Origin: a virus
Direction: 5' to 3' (one strand)
Virus record (IMG/VR): IMGVR_UViG_3300017987_000308
Coordinates: 1-27,066 of that record
DNA length: 27,066 nt
This document shows positions 12,789-21,271 of this stretch, in pieces. Position numbers and translations under genes: made by a program. Below the pieces are notes generated by a model. The model searched no databases. It saw nothing but the letters and a program-made list of their open reading frames with translations, and was not told the origin of the DNA. Position 1 is the first letter of the stretch. Each line of letters opens with the position of its first letter.

Positions 12789-15379
12789 TGACGTACCCCG
12801 GAAGTGTCGCGACAAAAGAACAACTCTGGTGGATACCCGAAAACCGGGTTGTTTCCCTTCTCGCGGCACCGATCTCTGATACTGACACTACGATCTCGTT
12901 AGTTGATGCATCTGACTTTCCCAACATGGGGGCAGTCAACATCACAAACGGATCTCTTGAGAATGCTACCGAACTTGTCTACTACGATGGAAAGTTAGGT
13001 AACGATCTTTTGAACTGTGTTCGTGGTGTTCGCTCTACTGCGTCTGCCCACGGCACGTCAGATAGTGCTTACCAATCTGATGTGAAAGAGCACCACAACA
13101 AGACTACAGAAGAAGTTGTGGCGATAGAGACCGAACTCGGCGCAAGTCCCAGTGGTACATTCAGTACTGTTGCGGATAGGCTTGATAACTACGGTCCCAA
13201 GATCGGAACACTTGAAACCGACATGCTGTCGGCACAAGCGGATATCGTTGCCCTACAAGCTGCGATGTCTACCACCATGGCCGATGTTGGTATCCTGCAA
13301 ACTGATGTAGCTACTTTGCAGTCTCAGGTATCCGTGCTGGAAACTACGGTTGCCAACATGAATCTCCAAGCTGTGACAGACATTGGAGCCACCACTACTA
13401 AGGCCATCACTACTGGTGGTCTTAGTATCGGGTTGCAGCAAAAGATCACCTTGGGAGAGGCCACTAACGATGGAGCGTGGATGGCTTGGGACGACAACAA
13501 GCTGCTCTTCAAGGTGGGCGATAACGACAACCCGGTAACTGGCCATATGGGTTGGGAGTCCGGCATTAGCCATATGTTCCTTCGTTCGGCGCATCGGATC
13601 TATTCTGACAGCGAAGATATTGCCAATTTGGCTCTTTATGCGCATCCAAGTTCAGTTGGTAACTTGCGAGCCGTTGCAATTCGCATGTTCAATCAAGCGA
13701 ATGAACAATCTACCATCACCATGCATGGCGATGAAGGGATTGCCGACCCTAGAAATGAATCGCTCGTTCTTCAGAGTGAAAACAACATTGTTTTCTACAA
13801 CTCCCCGACCTACGTTCTCGGCCAGAACCTGTATCTGGACGTAAATAAAAACCTCATTCTTAATAGGGATGATGGTGGCGATAGCTACATCATGGCCACA
13901 GCCCTCACGATACCGTTCATTAACCAAGGCACTGAGAGGTTTCGCCTTAATAACGGCGGCGCTACCGTATACGGAAATACCTTTGAGGTCGAAGCCAAAG
14001 CAGATGATACCTTTCTGAACTTCATACTGGATTCTTCTAACACGACTTCGACGTCCACCCCTCGAATTCGATTGGAGAACGACCTTCCAAAACGCTTTGA
14101 GATCAGCATGGATCGAAGCGATGCTGGGCAGCCTAACTCAGCAGGCTTCACTTTGGGTGGGGGCGCTGGCGGAGATGCTGCGGCAGGTGAGATGTTCCGG
14201 TGGAACTTCAATACTGCCGGTTCTTCGATGCAGCTTATTAAGAATAGTGGCGATGATTTTGCTCGCTTGGCCCTTGGCGCTAGCGCTGGCGTAAACGCCG
14301 TATTGAATATCAGGGAAGACGCCACCACTGACCCCGGAGTTAGGATTAATACTGCCCTGCCAATAGTTGAGCTGTATGTTGCTGGCGTGGGTGAAAAGTC
14401 TCGCCTCCAGTACGTTACTGGCGCTAGTCCTCGATTCTCGATCACTACTCCGAATCTGGCCGGAACAAGAACTGAGCGCATTACTATTGCTGGCGATCAG
14501 GATGCAACCGAGATTGCGATGGGCGCTGGCTTCCTGCCGCAGGCGGGATACACATTGGCACTTCCGGGCCATCCTGATACAGGTAACGCTCTCGGCATTG
14601 CCACCAACAACCGGATGGTTTTCAACCGGACTGATGGTGGCGACTCCTACGCTTACGCTGATGCGACTTCTTGGTATCTGTACAACCAAGGGGCCGAAGT
14701 TCTCAAAGTGTTCGATGGGTCTTCCTCTACGGTACAGATCAAACGTCAGAACTACGGGTACGGTCTGGCTATTGAGAACAACGGATACACAACCTATGCA
14801 TGGGCTGTTCTTTCTGGTGGCTCTCCGGTGGCTGGGATGTCCTTTGATGGGAAGTATCGTGGGGCTGTAGGCAGTCTCGCTGTCCCGACGTACTCCTTTT
14901 TCACTGACCCCAACAGTGGTATTCGTGGAGGTACGGACGCGATGGGTCTGGTTGCTGGTGGCGTGGACATCATACATATCAAGTATGAGGCTACAGGCAA
15001 TAAGAGGTACATGTGGTTCGGTGACTTCAATCCTACGGCTGGGTCTGCTCCAAACTCTTTTTTGTGGCTTGGGAACTACGCTGGTACAGGTGGACTTCTC
15101 ACTGCTGCGGATACGGATGGTCCTGACGCGTACTTCAAGTTGTGTGATGGTGGTACCCATAGTGTCAATAATCCTCGTGGCGCCGATCTTATCTTTGAGA
15201 TGGGTCAACCGGGACCGGGAGGGACAGGACGATACGGCAGGTTTGTTATTGACGGTATGGCTACTGAGAAGTTGGAGATCGTTGACGCCAGCAGTTCTGG
15301 TGGTACAACAGGGAACGGTTGGATTCAGGTTGTGGTTGGAGGAAACACAAGGTACTTCCGTCTGGAAGCGACATCTTAG
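12788..15379 (+). CDS. Large fibre protein (head, neck or tail fibre)
   Basis: 863 residues. The N-terminal 100 (LLAAPISDTDTTISLVDASD, ATELVYYDGK, CVRGVRSTASAH) form an attachment-like beta domain seen in phage structural proteins. Residues 105-195 form a coiled coil (IVALQAAMSTTMADVGILQT), pointing to a trimeric stalk. The remainder is a long repetitive beta shaft. NRxDGGDSY, followed by NQGxE, occurs twice (359-382 and 613-636), so the shaft contains duplicated units. The end carries TDPNSGIRGGTDAMGLVAGG (706-725), a pattern common in tail-fibre C-termini. Codon use changes to AAT/ATT/GGC in about 13,560-14,700. Its location upstream of the tail genes suggests it may be mounted on the head or neck. 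Confidence 0.72.
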   Translation: MTYPGSVATKEQLWWIPENRVVSLLAAPISDTDTTISLVDASDFPNMGAVNITNGSLENATELVYYDGKLGNDLLNCVRGVRSTASAHGTSDSAYQSDVKEHHNKTTEEVVAIETELGASPSGTFSTVADRLDNYGPKIGTLETDMLSAQADIVALQAAMSTTMADVGILQTDVATLQSQVSVLETTVANMNLQAVTDIGATTTKAITTGGLSIGLQQKITLGEATNDGAWMAWDDNKLLFKVGDNDNPVTGHMGWESGISHMFLRSAHRIYSDSEDIANLALYAHPSSVGNLRAVAIRMFNQANEQSTITMHGDEGIADPRNESLVLQSENNIVFYNSPTYVLGQNLYLDVNKNLILNRDDGGDSYIMATALTIPFINQGTERFRLNNGGATVYGNTFEVEAKADDTFLNFILDSSNTTSTSTPRIRLENDLPKRFEISMDRSDAGQPNSAGFTLGGGAGGDAAAGEMFRWNFNTAGSSMQLIKNSGDDFARLALGASAGVNAVLNIREDATTDPGVRINTALPIVELYVAGVGEKSRLQYVTGASPRFSITTPNLAGTRTERITIAGDQDATEIAMGAGFLPQAGYTLALPGHPDTGNALGIATNNRMVFNRTDGGDSYAYADATSWYLYNQGAEVLKVFDGSSSTVQIKRQNYGYGLAIENNGYTTYAWAVLSGGSPVAGMSFDGKYRGAVGSLAVPTYSFFTDPNSGIRGGTDAMGLVAGGVDIIHIKYEATGNKRYMWFGDFNPTAGSAPNSFLWLGNYAGTGGLLTAADTDGPDAYFKLCDGGTHSVNNPRGADLIFEMGQPGPGGTGRYGRFVIDGMATEKLEIVDASSSGGTTGNGWIQVVVGGNTRYFRLEATS

Positions 15380-15388
15380 GAGATTGAC

Positions 15389-15718
15389 ATGGCAATGGTT
15401 ACGAAAAAGCGGTACTCGGTAAACGAGGAAGTTCTGACTCCTGAACAGAAGACAGAGTTGGGGCTTCCTTCGTATGTGTACTCTAAGCGAGTCATTCCCG
15501 TCAAGTTCATGCCCACTCCCAGTAACGAAGGGGACGACGGCAACGTGTACTTGGTACAGATCACTTCTACGATGTATTACGATGAAGATGGGCGTCTTCT
15601 CGAAGACTTCACCCCATCTCCGGTGACCAAGAACTACGATATCCCGGTAACGAGTGCGTTGAATGAGATTTTAGATCTCACGGAGCATGATGTCACAGTA
15701 GATGAGGATGTCCTGTAG
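15389..15718 (+). CDS. Small acidic protein, unknown
   Basis: 109 residues, AGGAG six bases before ATG 15389. It begins basic (MAMVTKKRYSVNEEVLTPEQ) and ends acidic (LTEHDVTVDEDVL). The middle (VYLVQITSTMYYDEDGRLLE) is beta-rich. It may cap or chaperone the preceding fibre, since small genes after fibres often do, but there is no recognisable family. An inverted repeat covers its stop codon. Confidence 0.55.
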   Translation: MAMVTKKRYSVNEEVLTPEQKTELGLPSYVYSKRVIPVKFMPTPSNEGDDGNVYLVQITSTMYYDEDGRLLEDFTPSPVTKNYDIPVTSALNEILDLTEHDVTVDEDVL

Positions 15719-15730
15719 AAGCACTACAGG
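15712..15730 (+). repeat. Inverted repeat over a stop codon
   Basis: CCTGTAG (15712-15718) and CTACAGG (15724-15730) form a perfect 7-base stem with a five-base loop. The TAG stop is part of the left arm. There is no T-tract, so it is not a standard terminator; it could be an RNA processing or stability element. Confidence 0.5.
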
Positions 15731-15753
15731 CAAACATTAGAGAGGAGAAGGGT

Positions 15754-16095
15754 ATGAAACAATTGGAGATTGGGTTGGTGCTGACGGACTTGAACGGTGA
15801 CGAGGTTCGGCGTTACTCAAACAACAAGGATATCGGAGTGATGACGGTAAAGCATATCGTACTCGATGCCCTTGGTAACCACACCAGTAACGAGCAAGAC
15901 AAGTCGAAGATCTTCAAGGTAACGGATATTGGTCTTTCGATCAGCAGATCAGAGAAGGATCTTATCCAGTTTGAGGACTCCGATATGGAGATCGTTGAAG
16001 ATGCTGTTTTAGCTTGTCGCTATCCGCACCACTGGAAAACCGTTGCCCTTCGTGCGATCACTGAAGTCAAGAAGACCGAGAAGGAAAAGAAATGA
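15754..16095 (+). CDS. Small phage protein, unknown (structural-module type)
   Basis: 113 residues, GAGAGGAGAAGGGT directly upstream of ATG 15754. The sequence VMTVKHIVLDALGNHTSNEQ...IGLSISRSEKDLIQFEDSDM follows a pattern seen in small phage proteins: a regulated-domain-like helix pair followed by a Lys/Glu-rich tail. Its start resembles small proteins near neck genes of other phages, but I cannot name the family. ATGA overlap with the next gene. Confidence 0.55.
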   Translation: MKQLEIGLVLTDLNGDEVRRYSNNKDIGVMTVKHIVLDALGNHTSNEQDKSKIFKVTDIGLSISRSEKDLIQFEDSDMEIVEDAVLACRYPHHWKTVALRAITEVKKTEKEKK

Positions 16096-16250
16096 CATTT
16101 GGCTACGCTCCCTTTGAAGGTGCTAACCCCGGAGATCTACAGTTGTTTCCTGTTGGTGCCGGGGGAGTTGTAGTTGAGGTAGAAGACGATGGTATCGAAG
16201 TGATCGTAGAAGAGAGCGGAGATACCATCATTGTAGAGGTAGGAGAGTAA
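16092..16250 (+). CDS. Very small acidic beta protein (52 residues)
   Basis: A complete 52-residue frame from ATG 16092 to TAA 16250, overlapping the previous stop by ATGA and ending one base before the next GTG. MTFGYAPFEGANPGDLQLFP is followed by alternating Val/Ile and Glu/Asp (GVVVEVEDDG, IEVIVEESGD, TIIVEVGE), predicted as a three-strand beta repeat. It fills what would otherwise be a 156-base gap in a tightly packed operon, which supports it being real. Function unknown. Confidence 0.6.
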   Translation: MTFGYAPFEGANPGDLQLFPVGAGGVVVEVEDDGIEVIVEESGDTIIVEVGE

Positions 16251-16251
16251 C

Positions 16252-16596
16252 GTGGGTAACCTGAGACTGGATGCCTCAGACGGACCAGCAGAGTACGATA
16301 CTGGTATGGTTCAGGGTGAACTCTACACAAAGGAGTTTACGATTCTTGTCAATGGGCAACCAAAGGACTTTACCTCATATACAGGAAGCATAAAGATCCA
16401 CTCTCCGGTTCCCGTAACCAAAGCAGTGTCTTTTGGTACTCCCACTGAGGGGAAGGTCTTGGTTACGTTGCTCCCTGCCGATACGTCAACCACGTGTCCC
16501 GGAACGTACGAGTATGGTATTGAGTACGACAACGCTCCTACGGACAACAAAGAGTTTGTTCATGGAAAGTTCACGATAGAAGAAGGACGTGTCTGA
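16252..16596 (+). CDS. Ig-like / BppU-N-like structural protein
   Basis: 114 residues, start GTG 16252 with AGGAG six bases upstream. YTKEFTILVNGQPKDFTSYT, EGKVLVTLLPADTST and YEYGIEYDNAPTDNKEFVHG follow the beta-sandwich pattern of the N-terminal domain of phage baseplate upper proteins (BppU-like) and related accessory proteins. Such domains attach appendages to the particle. TGATG overlap with the next gene. Confidence 0.58.
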   Translation: MGNLRLDASDGPAEYDTGMVQGELYTKEFTILVNGQPKDFTSYTGSIKIHSPVPVTKAVSFGTPTEGKVLVTLLPADTSTTCPGTYEYGIEYDNAPTDNKEFVHGKFTIEEGRV

Positions 16597-16892
16597 TGGC
16601 TATCACTACTTGTGACGTTAGTGGAAAAGTTGTTTGTGGTGACAATACGACTGAGTGTGGTGCATACGTCTATGCTCGTCCGTATAACCCTCCTGCCAGC
16701 GTTACTGGTGAGAACACTCAGATCGCTTCGTCTGAGGTAGTTGCGACTATCGTTAGTGGGGCTTGGACACTCACATTGATCCGGGGTAAGGTGTACCGCA
16801 TCTCTATTCCTGCTACAGGTGAGGATAAGCTGTACACGATCCCCGATGCATCGACTGCAAACTTTGAAAATCTTGTGGAGTACAACGGATGA
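16596..16892 (+). CDS. Small carboxypeptidase-regulatory/Ig-like domain protein
   Basis: 98 residues. The order CDVSGKVVCG, ECGAYVYARPYNPPA, SGAWTLTLIRGKVYRISIP and KLYTIPDA is that of a transthyretin-like (carboxypeptidase regulatory) beta-sandwich, found in phage appendages as an adaptor. It overlaps its neighbours by one and four bases. With the preceding protein it probably forms a beta-sandwich pair mounted on the particle. Confidence 0.58.
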   Translation: MAITTCDVSGKVVCGDNTTECGAYVYARPYNPPASVTGENTQIASSEVVATIVSGAWTLTLIRGKVYRISIPATGEDKLYTIPDASTANFENLVEYNG

Positions 16893-17611
16893 GCGAAGCC
16901 GCTCCCATCCCGAAGCAAGATCCTGCACGTATCGTTCTCTTCGATGTAGAGTTGTTCAACAAACTCATCGATGGGGACGGTCGCGATTTGTATTGGGATC
17001 GGGCGATGTACTGTCCGTGCCGGGAAGATGTATCACGGCAGGCTTTGCCTACGTGTGATCTCTGCAAGGGTACAGGGTTTATGTACTTTGGTCGACAGAA
17101 GATCAGGGGCGTCTTGACTGCACTCACTTCCAGTAAGGCTTTCAGCGAAGGCCACATCATGGGTGATTGGGTTATCGGTAAGGCGGCTTTGACTGTGAAG
17201 TTCTGCGACTTCATAGGCCATCGAGATAAGATCACGCACGTGAACAGCGTTATGTCCTACATGGAGGTCTTTGAGTACAAGACCGGAGTAACCGCGTACG
17301 ATCTTCGATATGACGTGATCGAGGTGATTAGGCTTCAGTCAAAGAAGTCAGGACCACTTACGTTTGGGACTGACTACACGGTGGTCGATGGGCAGTTGAA
17401 CATCACGAAAACCCTTATCCATAAAGAGCCTGTGAGCATCCTGTACATGTATCATCCGGTGTGGGTCGTGATTGATTTTCTCCATGCGGTTCGAGATGTG
17501 TCACAGCAGGACGACGATGCGACCACGTTTACGCGTAGAGAGGCTCCTCGTCACGCTATGCTCGCTTTGGATTTTTTGGTTGAGAACCAGACGGTGCAGG
17601 AAGATGTATAG
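16889..17611 (+). CDS. Neck / head-tail joining protein with a Cys-rich zinc motif
   Basis: 240 residues. CPC at 42-44 and CDLC at 56-59, followed by GTGFMY, form a four-Cys zinc knuckle of the 'CPC...PxCxxCxGTG' type that I associate with phage neck proteins. The rest is a beta-rich domain (DYTVVDGQLNITKTL, SILYMYHPVWVVIDF). It starts the neck block, before two tail-completion-like proteins and the sheath. ATGA overlap with the preceding gene and 8-base overlap with the next. Confidence 0.62.
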   Translation: MSEAAPIPKQDPARIVLFDVELFNKLIDGDGRDLYWDRAMYCPCREDVSRQALPTCDLCKGTGFMYFGRQKIRGVLTALTSSKAFSEGHIMGDWVIGKAALTVKFCDFIGHRDKITHVNSVMSYMEVFEYKTGVTAYDLRYDVIEVIRLQSKKSGPLTFGTDYTVVDGQLNITKTLIHKEPVSILYMYHPVWVVIDFLHAVRDVSQQDDDATTFTRREAPRHAMLALDFLVENQTVQEDV

Positions 17612-18125
17612 CATCGATATACAAGCCCTTCTCAGTAGCGTGAAAGACGTAGTTGATGAGGCTTCTCTCAATGTGAATTCTATCGCGGAAGACGTGGCTG
17701 AGATGTCTCGGGCAAAGTTGATCTCTTTGGCTCAGGCAGAGTTGAAAACGTCTCGTGATGAGTACTTGAACGCGATCTCCAAGGTGGAGAAAGTTCAGGG
17801 TGCATTTGAAATTCGACTTGAGTCTTCTACTACAAAAAGTGGGTTCTCTTTGCCTCATGCTGTAGAGCATGGTATGCCAGCGTTCGACATGAAACCGGGT
17901 TTGCTGAAACAGGTGAAGAGCCGTCATACTGGGAAGTACCAGAAGTTGACTGGTAAAGACTATCGTGACGTCCCTGTTTCTAATGGTCCGGGAGCCGCTA
18001 TCCGTCGTGTGTCACGCACTACGTCGGCAGGAAAGTGGCAGCATCCCGGTATTAAAGCAAAGAACTTTTTTCAACGGGTTGCCGATACTGTCGAAGCAAC
18101 CATCTCTGAGGTGTTGAACTCATGA
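17604..18125 (+). CDS. Tail-completion protein (HK97 gp10-like)
   Basis: 173 residues starting at ATG 17604, which overlaps the previous gene by 8 bases; the frame extends upstream to 17472 but only as out-of-frame translation of the neck gene. The N-terminal helical region (LNVNSIAEDVAEMSRAKLIS) and the C-terminal SAGKWQHPGIKAKNFFQRVA match the 'W.HPGi...nF' signature of HK97 gp10 / minor-tail-Z-like proteins, which join tail to head. ATGA overlap with the next gene. Confidence 0.68.
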   Translation: MYSIDIQALLSSVKDVVDEASLNVNSIAEDVAEMSRAKLISLAQAELKTSRDEYLNAISKVEKVQGAFEIRLESSTTKSGFSLPHAVEHGMPAFDMKPGLLKQVKSRHTGKYQKLTGKDYRDVPVSNGPGAAIRRVSRTTSAGKWQHPGIKAKNFFQRVADTVEATISEVLNS

Positions 18126-18748
18126 GCATGCCACAGGCATACGTTCCTGCCAATAGAGTCCTCGTGGAGATCCTGAGGTCAGGCTACGAGTCTGTACGGG
18201 CCGACCTTGACTACATCGATGTCTTGTTTGCTGGTCTTTCTGACGAACTACGTACGTCTCTCAGGACGTGGGTTCAAGACAACGAGATGGCTACCTGTCT
18301 GGGTTACCCGATGGAAGATGCCAAGTTTCCCTGCTGGCGGGTAGTAATGCTTACGGACATGGACCAAGATCGGTTCGTAGGGAACTTTCTTGGGGATGAG
18401 GACGGTCTGGGTAACCAACCAAGCCCGGATGACCCTTTTCGGGACTTTATTGGGTATCGTGCCCGTCAGGCTTACCGGATCTTGACCTATACGTCAAACG
18501 CCGATATTACGGATGCCATGTACCATCTCGTCAAGTTTTTGCTCTTGATCAACGATCAGCTTTTGGACCGATGTGGGTTTCAGGAGCGTAGTTACAAGGG
18601 TGGGGATCTCCCAAAGGATACTTCGCTACAGCCGAATCTGATGTATACTAGAGCATTGGAAGTCTCGGGTGTGGCTTTCTTTGAACATATCGTTTCGTAC
18701 TCTGAAGTCGCAGATCTTCAGGTGAGCTACGACACGTTTACCGCTTGA
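18122..18748 (+). CDS. Tail terminator / neck-type protein
   Basis: 208 residues. The position, between the gp10-like gene and the sheath, is where myoviruses code their tail terminator. The sequence is compatible (VLVEILRSGYESVRADLDYI, TSNADITDAMYHLVKFLLLI, ending in a beta-rich SGVAFFEHIVSYSEVADLQV). About 60-70 residues longer than small tail terminators. The role is inferred mainly from context. Confidence 0.52.
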   Translation: MSMPQAYVPANRVLVEILRSGYESVRADLDYIDVLFAGLSDELRTSLRTWVQDNEMATCLGYPMEDAKFPCWRVVMLTDMDQDRFVGNFLGDEDGLGNQPSPDDPFRDFIGYRARQAYRILTYTSNADITDAMYHLVKFLLLINDQLLDRCGFQERSYKGGDLPKDTSLQPNLMYTRALEVSGVAFFEHIVSYSEVADLQVSYDTFTA

Positions 18749-18761
18749 AAGGAGTAGTGGT

Positions 18762-18998
18762 GTGGCGAAAAAGGTAGAAGAGAAAGAGACTGCGAAAGTC
18801 GAAAAAGTCGAAGCGAAACCGGAAAAGCCTCCGGTGGTTCGTATTGGCCTTTCTGACTTTGCCGTGGTGGTAGGCCAGAAAGACGCCACGCTCTTTGCGG
18901 GTTTTGCTTTTGAGGAAAAACTGGCCGGTCGTTTACGGGACACCGAAGACGCTTACGCCGAGCGTTTCGAGAAGTTCAAAACACGAGAAGTGAAGTAG
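18762..18998 (+). CDS. Small Lys/Glu-rich protein before the sheath gene, unknown
   Basis: 78 residues from GTG 18762 with AAAGGAG 8 bases upstream. The first 25 residues are Lys/Glu/Val repeats (VEEKETAKVEKVEAKPEKPP), then a short beta segment (IGLSDFAVVVGQ) and a charged helix. It sits immediately before the sheath. No family recognised. Confidence 0.55.
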   Translation: MAKKVEEKETAKVEKVEAKPEKPPVVRIGLSDFAVVVGQKDATLFAGFAFEEKLAGRLRDTEDAYAERFEKFKTREVK

Positions 18999-19012
18999 GA
19001 GGTAGGTGAAAG

Positions 19013-20725
19013 ATGGCGAGGTACTTCAATGGCAAGCTGGTAAAGCTGCCCCAAGCGGTGAGCTATATCGATGATAGTGCTCTTCGTGCTGGGGGTGCTG
19101 TTGGACTGAACGCAGTAGCCGTGCTTGGTGTGTCTACTGGTGGTCAGCCGAACACTCCCCTTCTTTTCAGTGATCCCGCTACGGCAAGCCGAATCCTCCG
19201 TAGTGGTGTTCTCCTTGAAGGTGTAAAGAACGCCTTCGATGCTTCGGTAAACGGTGGCGCACCCCTTGTCTACGCTCTGCGTGTCAACCCTGCGGTACAG
19301 TCAAGTCTGACTCTTGTGGATGGTGCTGCGGCAGACGTGATCGATCTTCTGGCTGATGACTACGGTGTGTACACTAACGGCATTCAGATCAAGATCGAGG
19401 CTGGGTCTAACATCGGTAAGAAGATCTCGGTCAAACTCGATGGTGAAGTCATCGTGAAAGACGATGTTGGTGAGTACGCCTTCAGTATTCAGTATACAGG
19501 TGCTGGTAGTGCGGCAACGATGACTATCGATGCAACCACGTTGGCAACCACGGTTACGGCTGGTCCCGGTGGAGAAGATCTCAGTCTTACTTTGGCTGAC
19601 TATGAGTCGTTCAACGCTCTTGCCGAAGCGGTAAACGTTGCTGCTGGTGGCGCTTACACTATGGCTGTTCTGGCTAAGGATGGTACGACCGCTCCAAACG
19701 AGATGGACTACGCCACTGGTCAGGACATCAAGACTGGCGTGTATTCTCATACCCAGAACTTGAAAGCTATCGTAGAGTACCTGAACGGGACGGAAGTTCC
19801 CTTCATCGGTGCAACTCGTAAGAGCGCAGTTGGTACGTTGCCCGCGAACATTTCCTACACGCCTTTTACGGGTGGTAGCGAAGGTTCTGTAACCAACACC
19901 AATTGGCAGAATGGTCTTGACGCTCTCAAGGAAGTTCACTGCAAGCTGGTGGTTCCGATGACTGGGGATGCGACTATCCATGCGATGGCCGATGCCCACG
20001 CTATCGACATGAGTGACGCGGACGGCAAGAGCGAGCGTAGGGCTGTGGTTGGTGGCATTGCAGGAGAGACCGTGGCACAGGCAGCGGCTCGTTCGCAGCT
20101 TATCCAGTCTCACCGTACGGTGATTTGTTATCCGGGGATCAAACAGGCGAACGATATCACGGGTGTGGTGGAAACGCGTGCCCCGTTCTATCTTGCTGCT
20201 GAGATCGCTGGTGCGTCTCTTGGTGTTGGTATTGGTGAACCGCTGACCAACAAGTCGGTTCGGGCACTTGGTCTGGAAACGGACATCACTCGTGCTGATC
20301 GGATCACCTTGCAGGATGCGGGTGTGTGTTGCATCTACTACAAAGAGAACGGTGGTTATGTCGTCAACAAGGGCATCACTACTTGGACTGCTGATGACAA
20401 ATACAACAAGGTAGAGATCTCCACTGGTATGGCTTCCGATGAGGTAGCCTATCAGGTACGTGAGGCTCTTGAGGCCGCGTTGGTTGGTCAGAAGAACAGC
20501 CCTTCTCTTCTGGTTGAGGCTGCATCGATTGTCGAATCGCAGTTGAAGGCCGCTCAGGCAAACGGGTTTATCGTTGGTGATCGTACGTTGGGTATCCCTG
20601 CGTACAAAAACATCCAAGTTGAAGCGAGCGGTGATACCGTTTACGTCAGCTTTGAGATGTCTCCGGCTATCCCCGCAAACTTTATTCTCATCACGGCACA
20701 CGCCAAGCCGTTTGAGACTGTCTAA
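19013..20725 (+). CDS. Contractile tail sheath protein
   Basis: 570 residues. The N-terminal FNGKLVKLPQAVSYIDDSAL and GVSTGGQPNTPLLFSDPATA resemble the start of phage sheath proteins. The C-terminal third carries the sheath domain motifs AGASLGVGIGEPLTNKSVRA, RITLQDAGVCCIYYKENGGY, KGITTWT and PAYKNIQVEAS. Sheath subunits stack around the tail tube and shorten on infection, so the virion is a myovirus. RBS AGGAGG about 14 bases upstream of ATG 19013, with AGGTG closer. The tail tube gene follows 12 bases after its stop, as in most myoviruses. Confidence 0.92.
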   Translation: MARYFNGKLVKLPQAVSYIDDSALRAGGAVGLNAVAVLGVSTGGQPNTPLLFSDPATASRILRSGVLLEGVKNAFDASVNGGAPLVYALRVNPAVQSSLTLVDGAAADVIDLLADDYGVYTNGIQIKIEAGSNIGKKISVKLDGEVIVKDDVGEYAFSIQYTGAGSAATMTIDATTLATTVTAGPGGEDLSLTLADYESFNALAEAVNVAAGGAYTMAVLAKDGTTAPNEMDYATGQDIKTGVYSHTQNLKAIVEYLNGTEVPFIGATRKSAVGTLPANISYTPFTGGSEGSVTNTNWQNGLDALKEVHCKLVVPMTGDATIHAMADAHAIDMSDADGKSERRAVVGGIAGETVAQAAARSQLIQSHRTVICYPGIKQANDITGVVETRAPFYLAAEIAGASLGVGIGEPLTNKSVRALGLETDITRADRITLQDAGVCCIYYKENGGYVVNKGITTWTADDKYNKVEISTGMASDEVAYQVREALEAALVGQKNSPSLLVEAASIVESQLKAAQANGFIVGDRTLGIPAYKNIQVEASGDTVYVSFEMSPAIPANFILITAHAKPFETV

Positions 20726-20737
20726 GGAGATTGATCG

Positions 20738-21196
20738 ATGGCACGTCCCAACATCAAGACCCATCACGGTAACCGCGTAGTCGTGAAGATCGATGACCAG
20801 TTCGTCGGTCTTTTGCAGAACGTTCGGTTCAATGATGACTACTCCCCCGAAGCGATCTCGGGAGTGGGTGATATCCATGTGCAGGAGCATGCTCCTACCA
20901 TGGCTCGCCACACTGCGGGTGTCTCTTCGATGGTGCTTCGTAAGAAGAACATGGTCGCTCTTGGTATCTACCCTGAAAACGGGGATGAGATGCTGAAAGG
21001 TCTGATCTTCGATATCGAGGTATTCGATAACACGGTTGGTGCTACCCCGACTCTTCTCCGTAAGATCATCGGGTGTACTTTTTCTGGTGGTTCCATCGAA
21101 GTTGCCAAGCACACTGTTTTCGTCAGTGATGCGAACTTCATGGGGATCGATGTGTCGGGTACGGTTACTGGGAATGATATTTCCGAAACCGCGTAA
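20738..21196 (+). CDS. Tail tube protein
   Basis: 152 residues, directly after the sheath. GNRVVVKIDDQFVGLLQNVR, the acidic DDYSPEAISGVGDI, HTAGVSSMVLRKKN and ILRKIIGC-like strands are the pattern of myovirus tube proteins (gp19/XkdM fold), which stack as hexamers to line the tail. RBS AAGGAG about 9 bases upstream. A terminator follows within 15 bases, so sheath and tube form the last part of a highly expressed unit. Confidence 0.82.
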   Translation: MARPNIKTHHGNRVVVKIDDQFVGLLQNVRFNDDYSPEAISGVGDIHVQEHAPTMARHTAGVSSMVLRKKNMVALGIYPENGDEMLKGLIFDIEVFDNTVGATPTLLRKIIGCTFSGGSIEVAKHTVFVSDANFMGIDVSGTVTGNDISETA

Positions 21197-21201
21197 CCCG
21201 T

Positions 21202-21256
21202 GGAGATAACTCCGATCTCCTGAGTACCGCAAGGGAAAGGGGGATCGGAGCCTTTT
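21202..21256 (+). terminator. Terminator after the tail tube gene, with a competing hairpin
   Basis: CTCCGATC (21210-21217) pairs with GATCGGAG (21243-21250); the stem can extend through 21221 with 21239 using G-U pairs, and it encloses a CC-GCAA-GG tetraloop hairpin, followed by CCTTTT. An alternative stem, GGAGAT (21202-21207) with ATCTCC (21215-21220), uses three of the same bases and excludes the full terminator. The T-tract is short, so read-through into the chaperone and tape measure genes is likely. Confidence 0.72.
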
Positions 21257-21271
21257 CTGTGAGGAAGAACC

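Noticed and set aside
14138-15208. 356-codon minus-strand frame opposite the fibre gene
   Set aside because: Low-complexity translation without start signals; the sense strand codes for a repeat-containing fibre with clear motifs.
19301-21232. 643-codon open frame on the minus strand opposite sheath and tube genes
   Set aside because: Same in-register shadow effect, running across two real genes and through a terminator. No domain or start signal.
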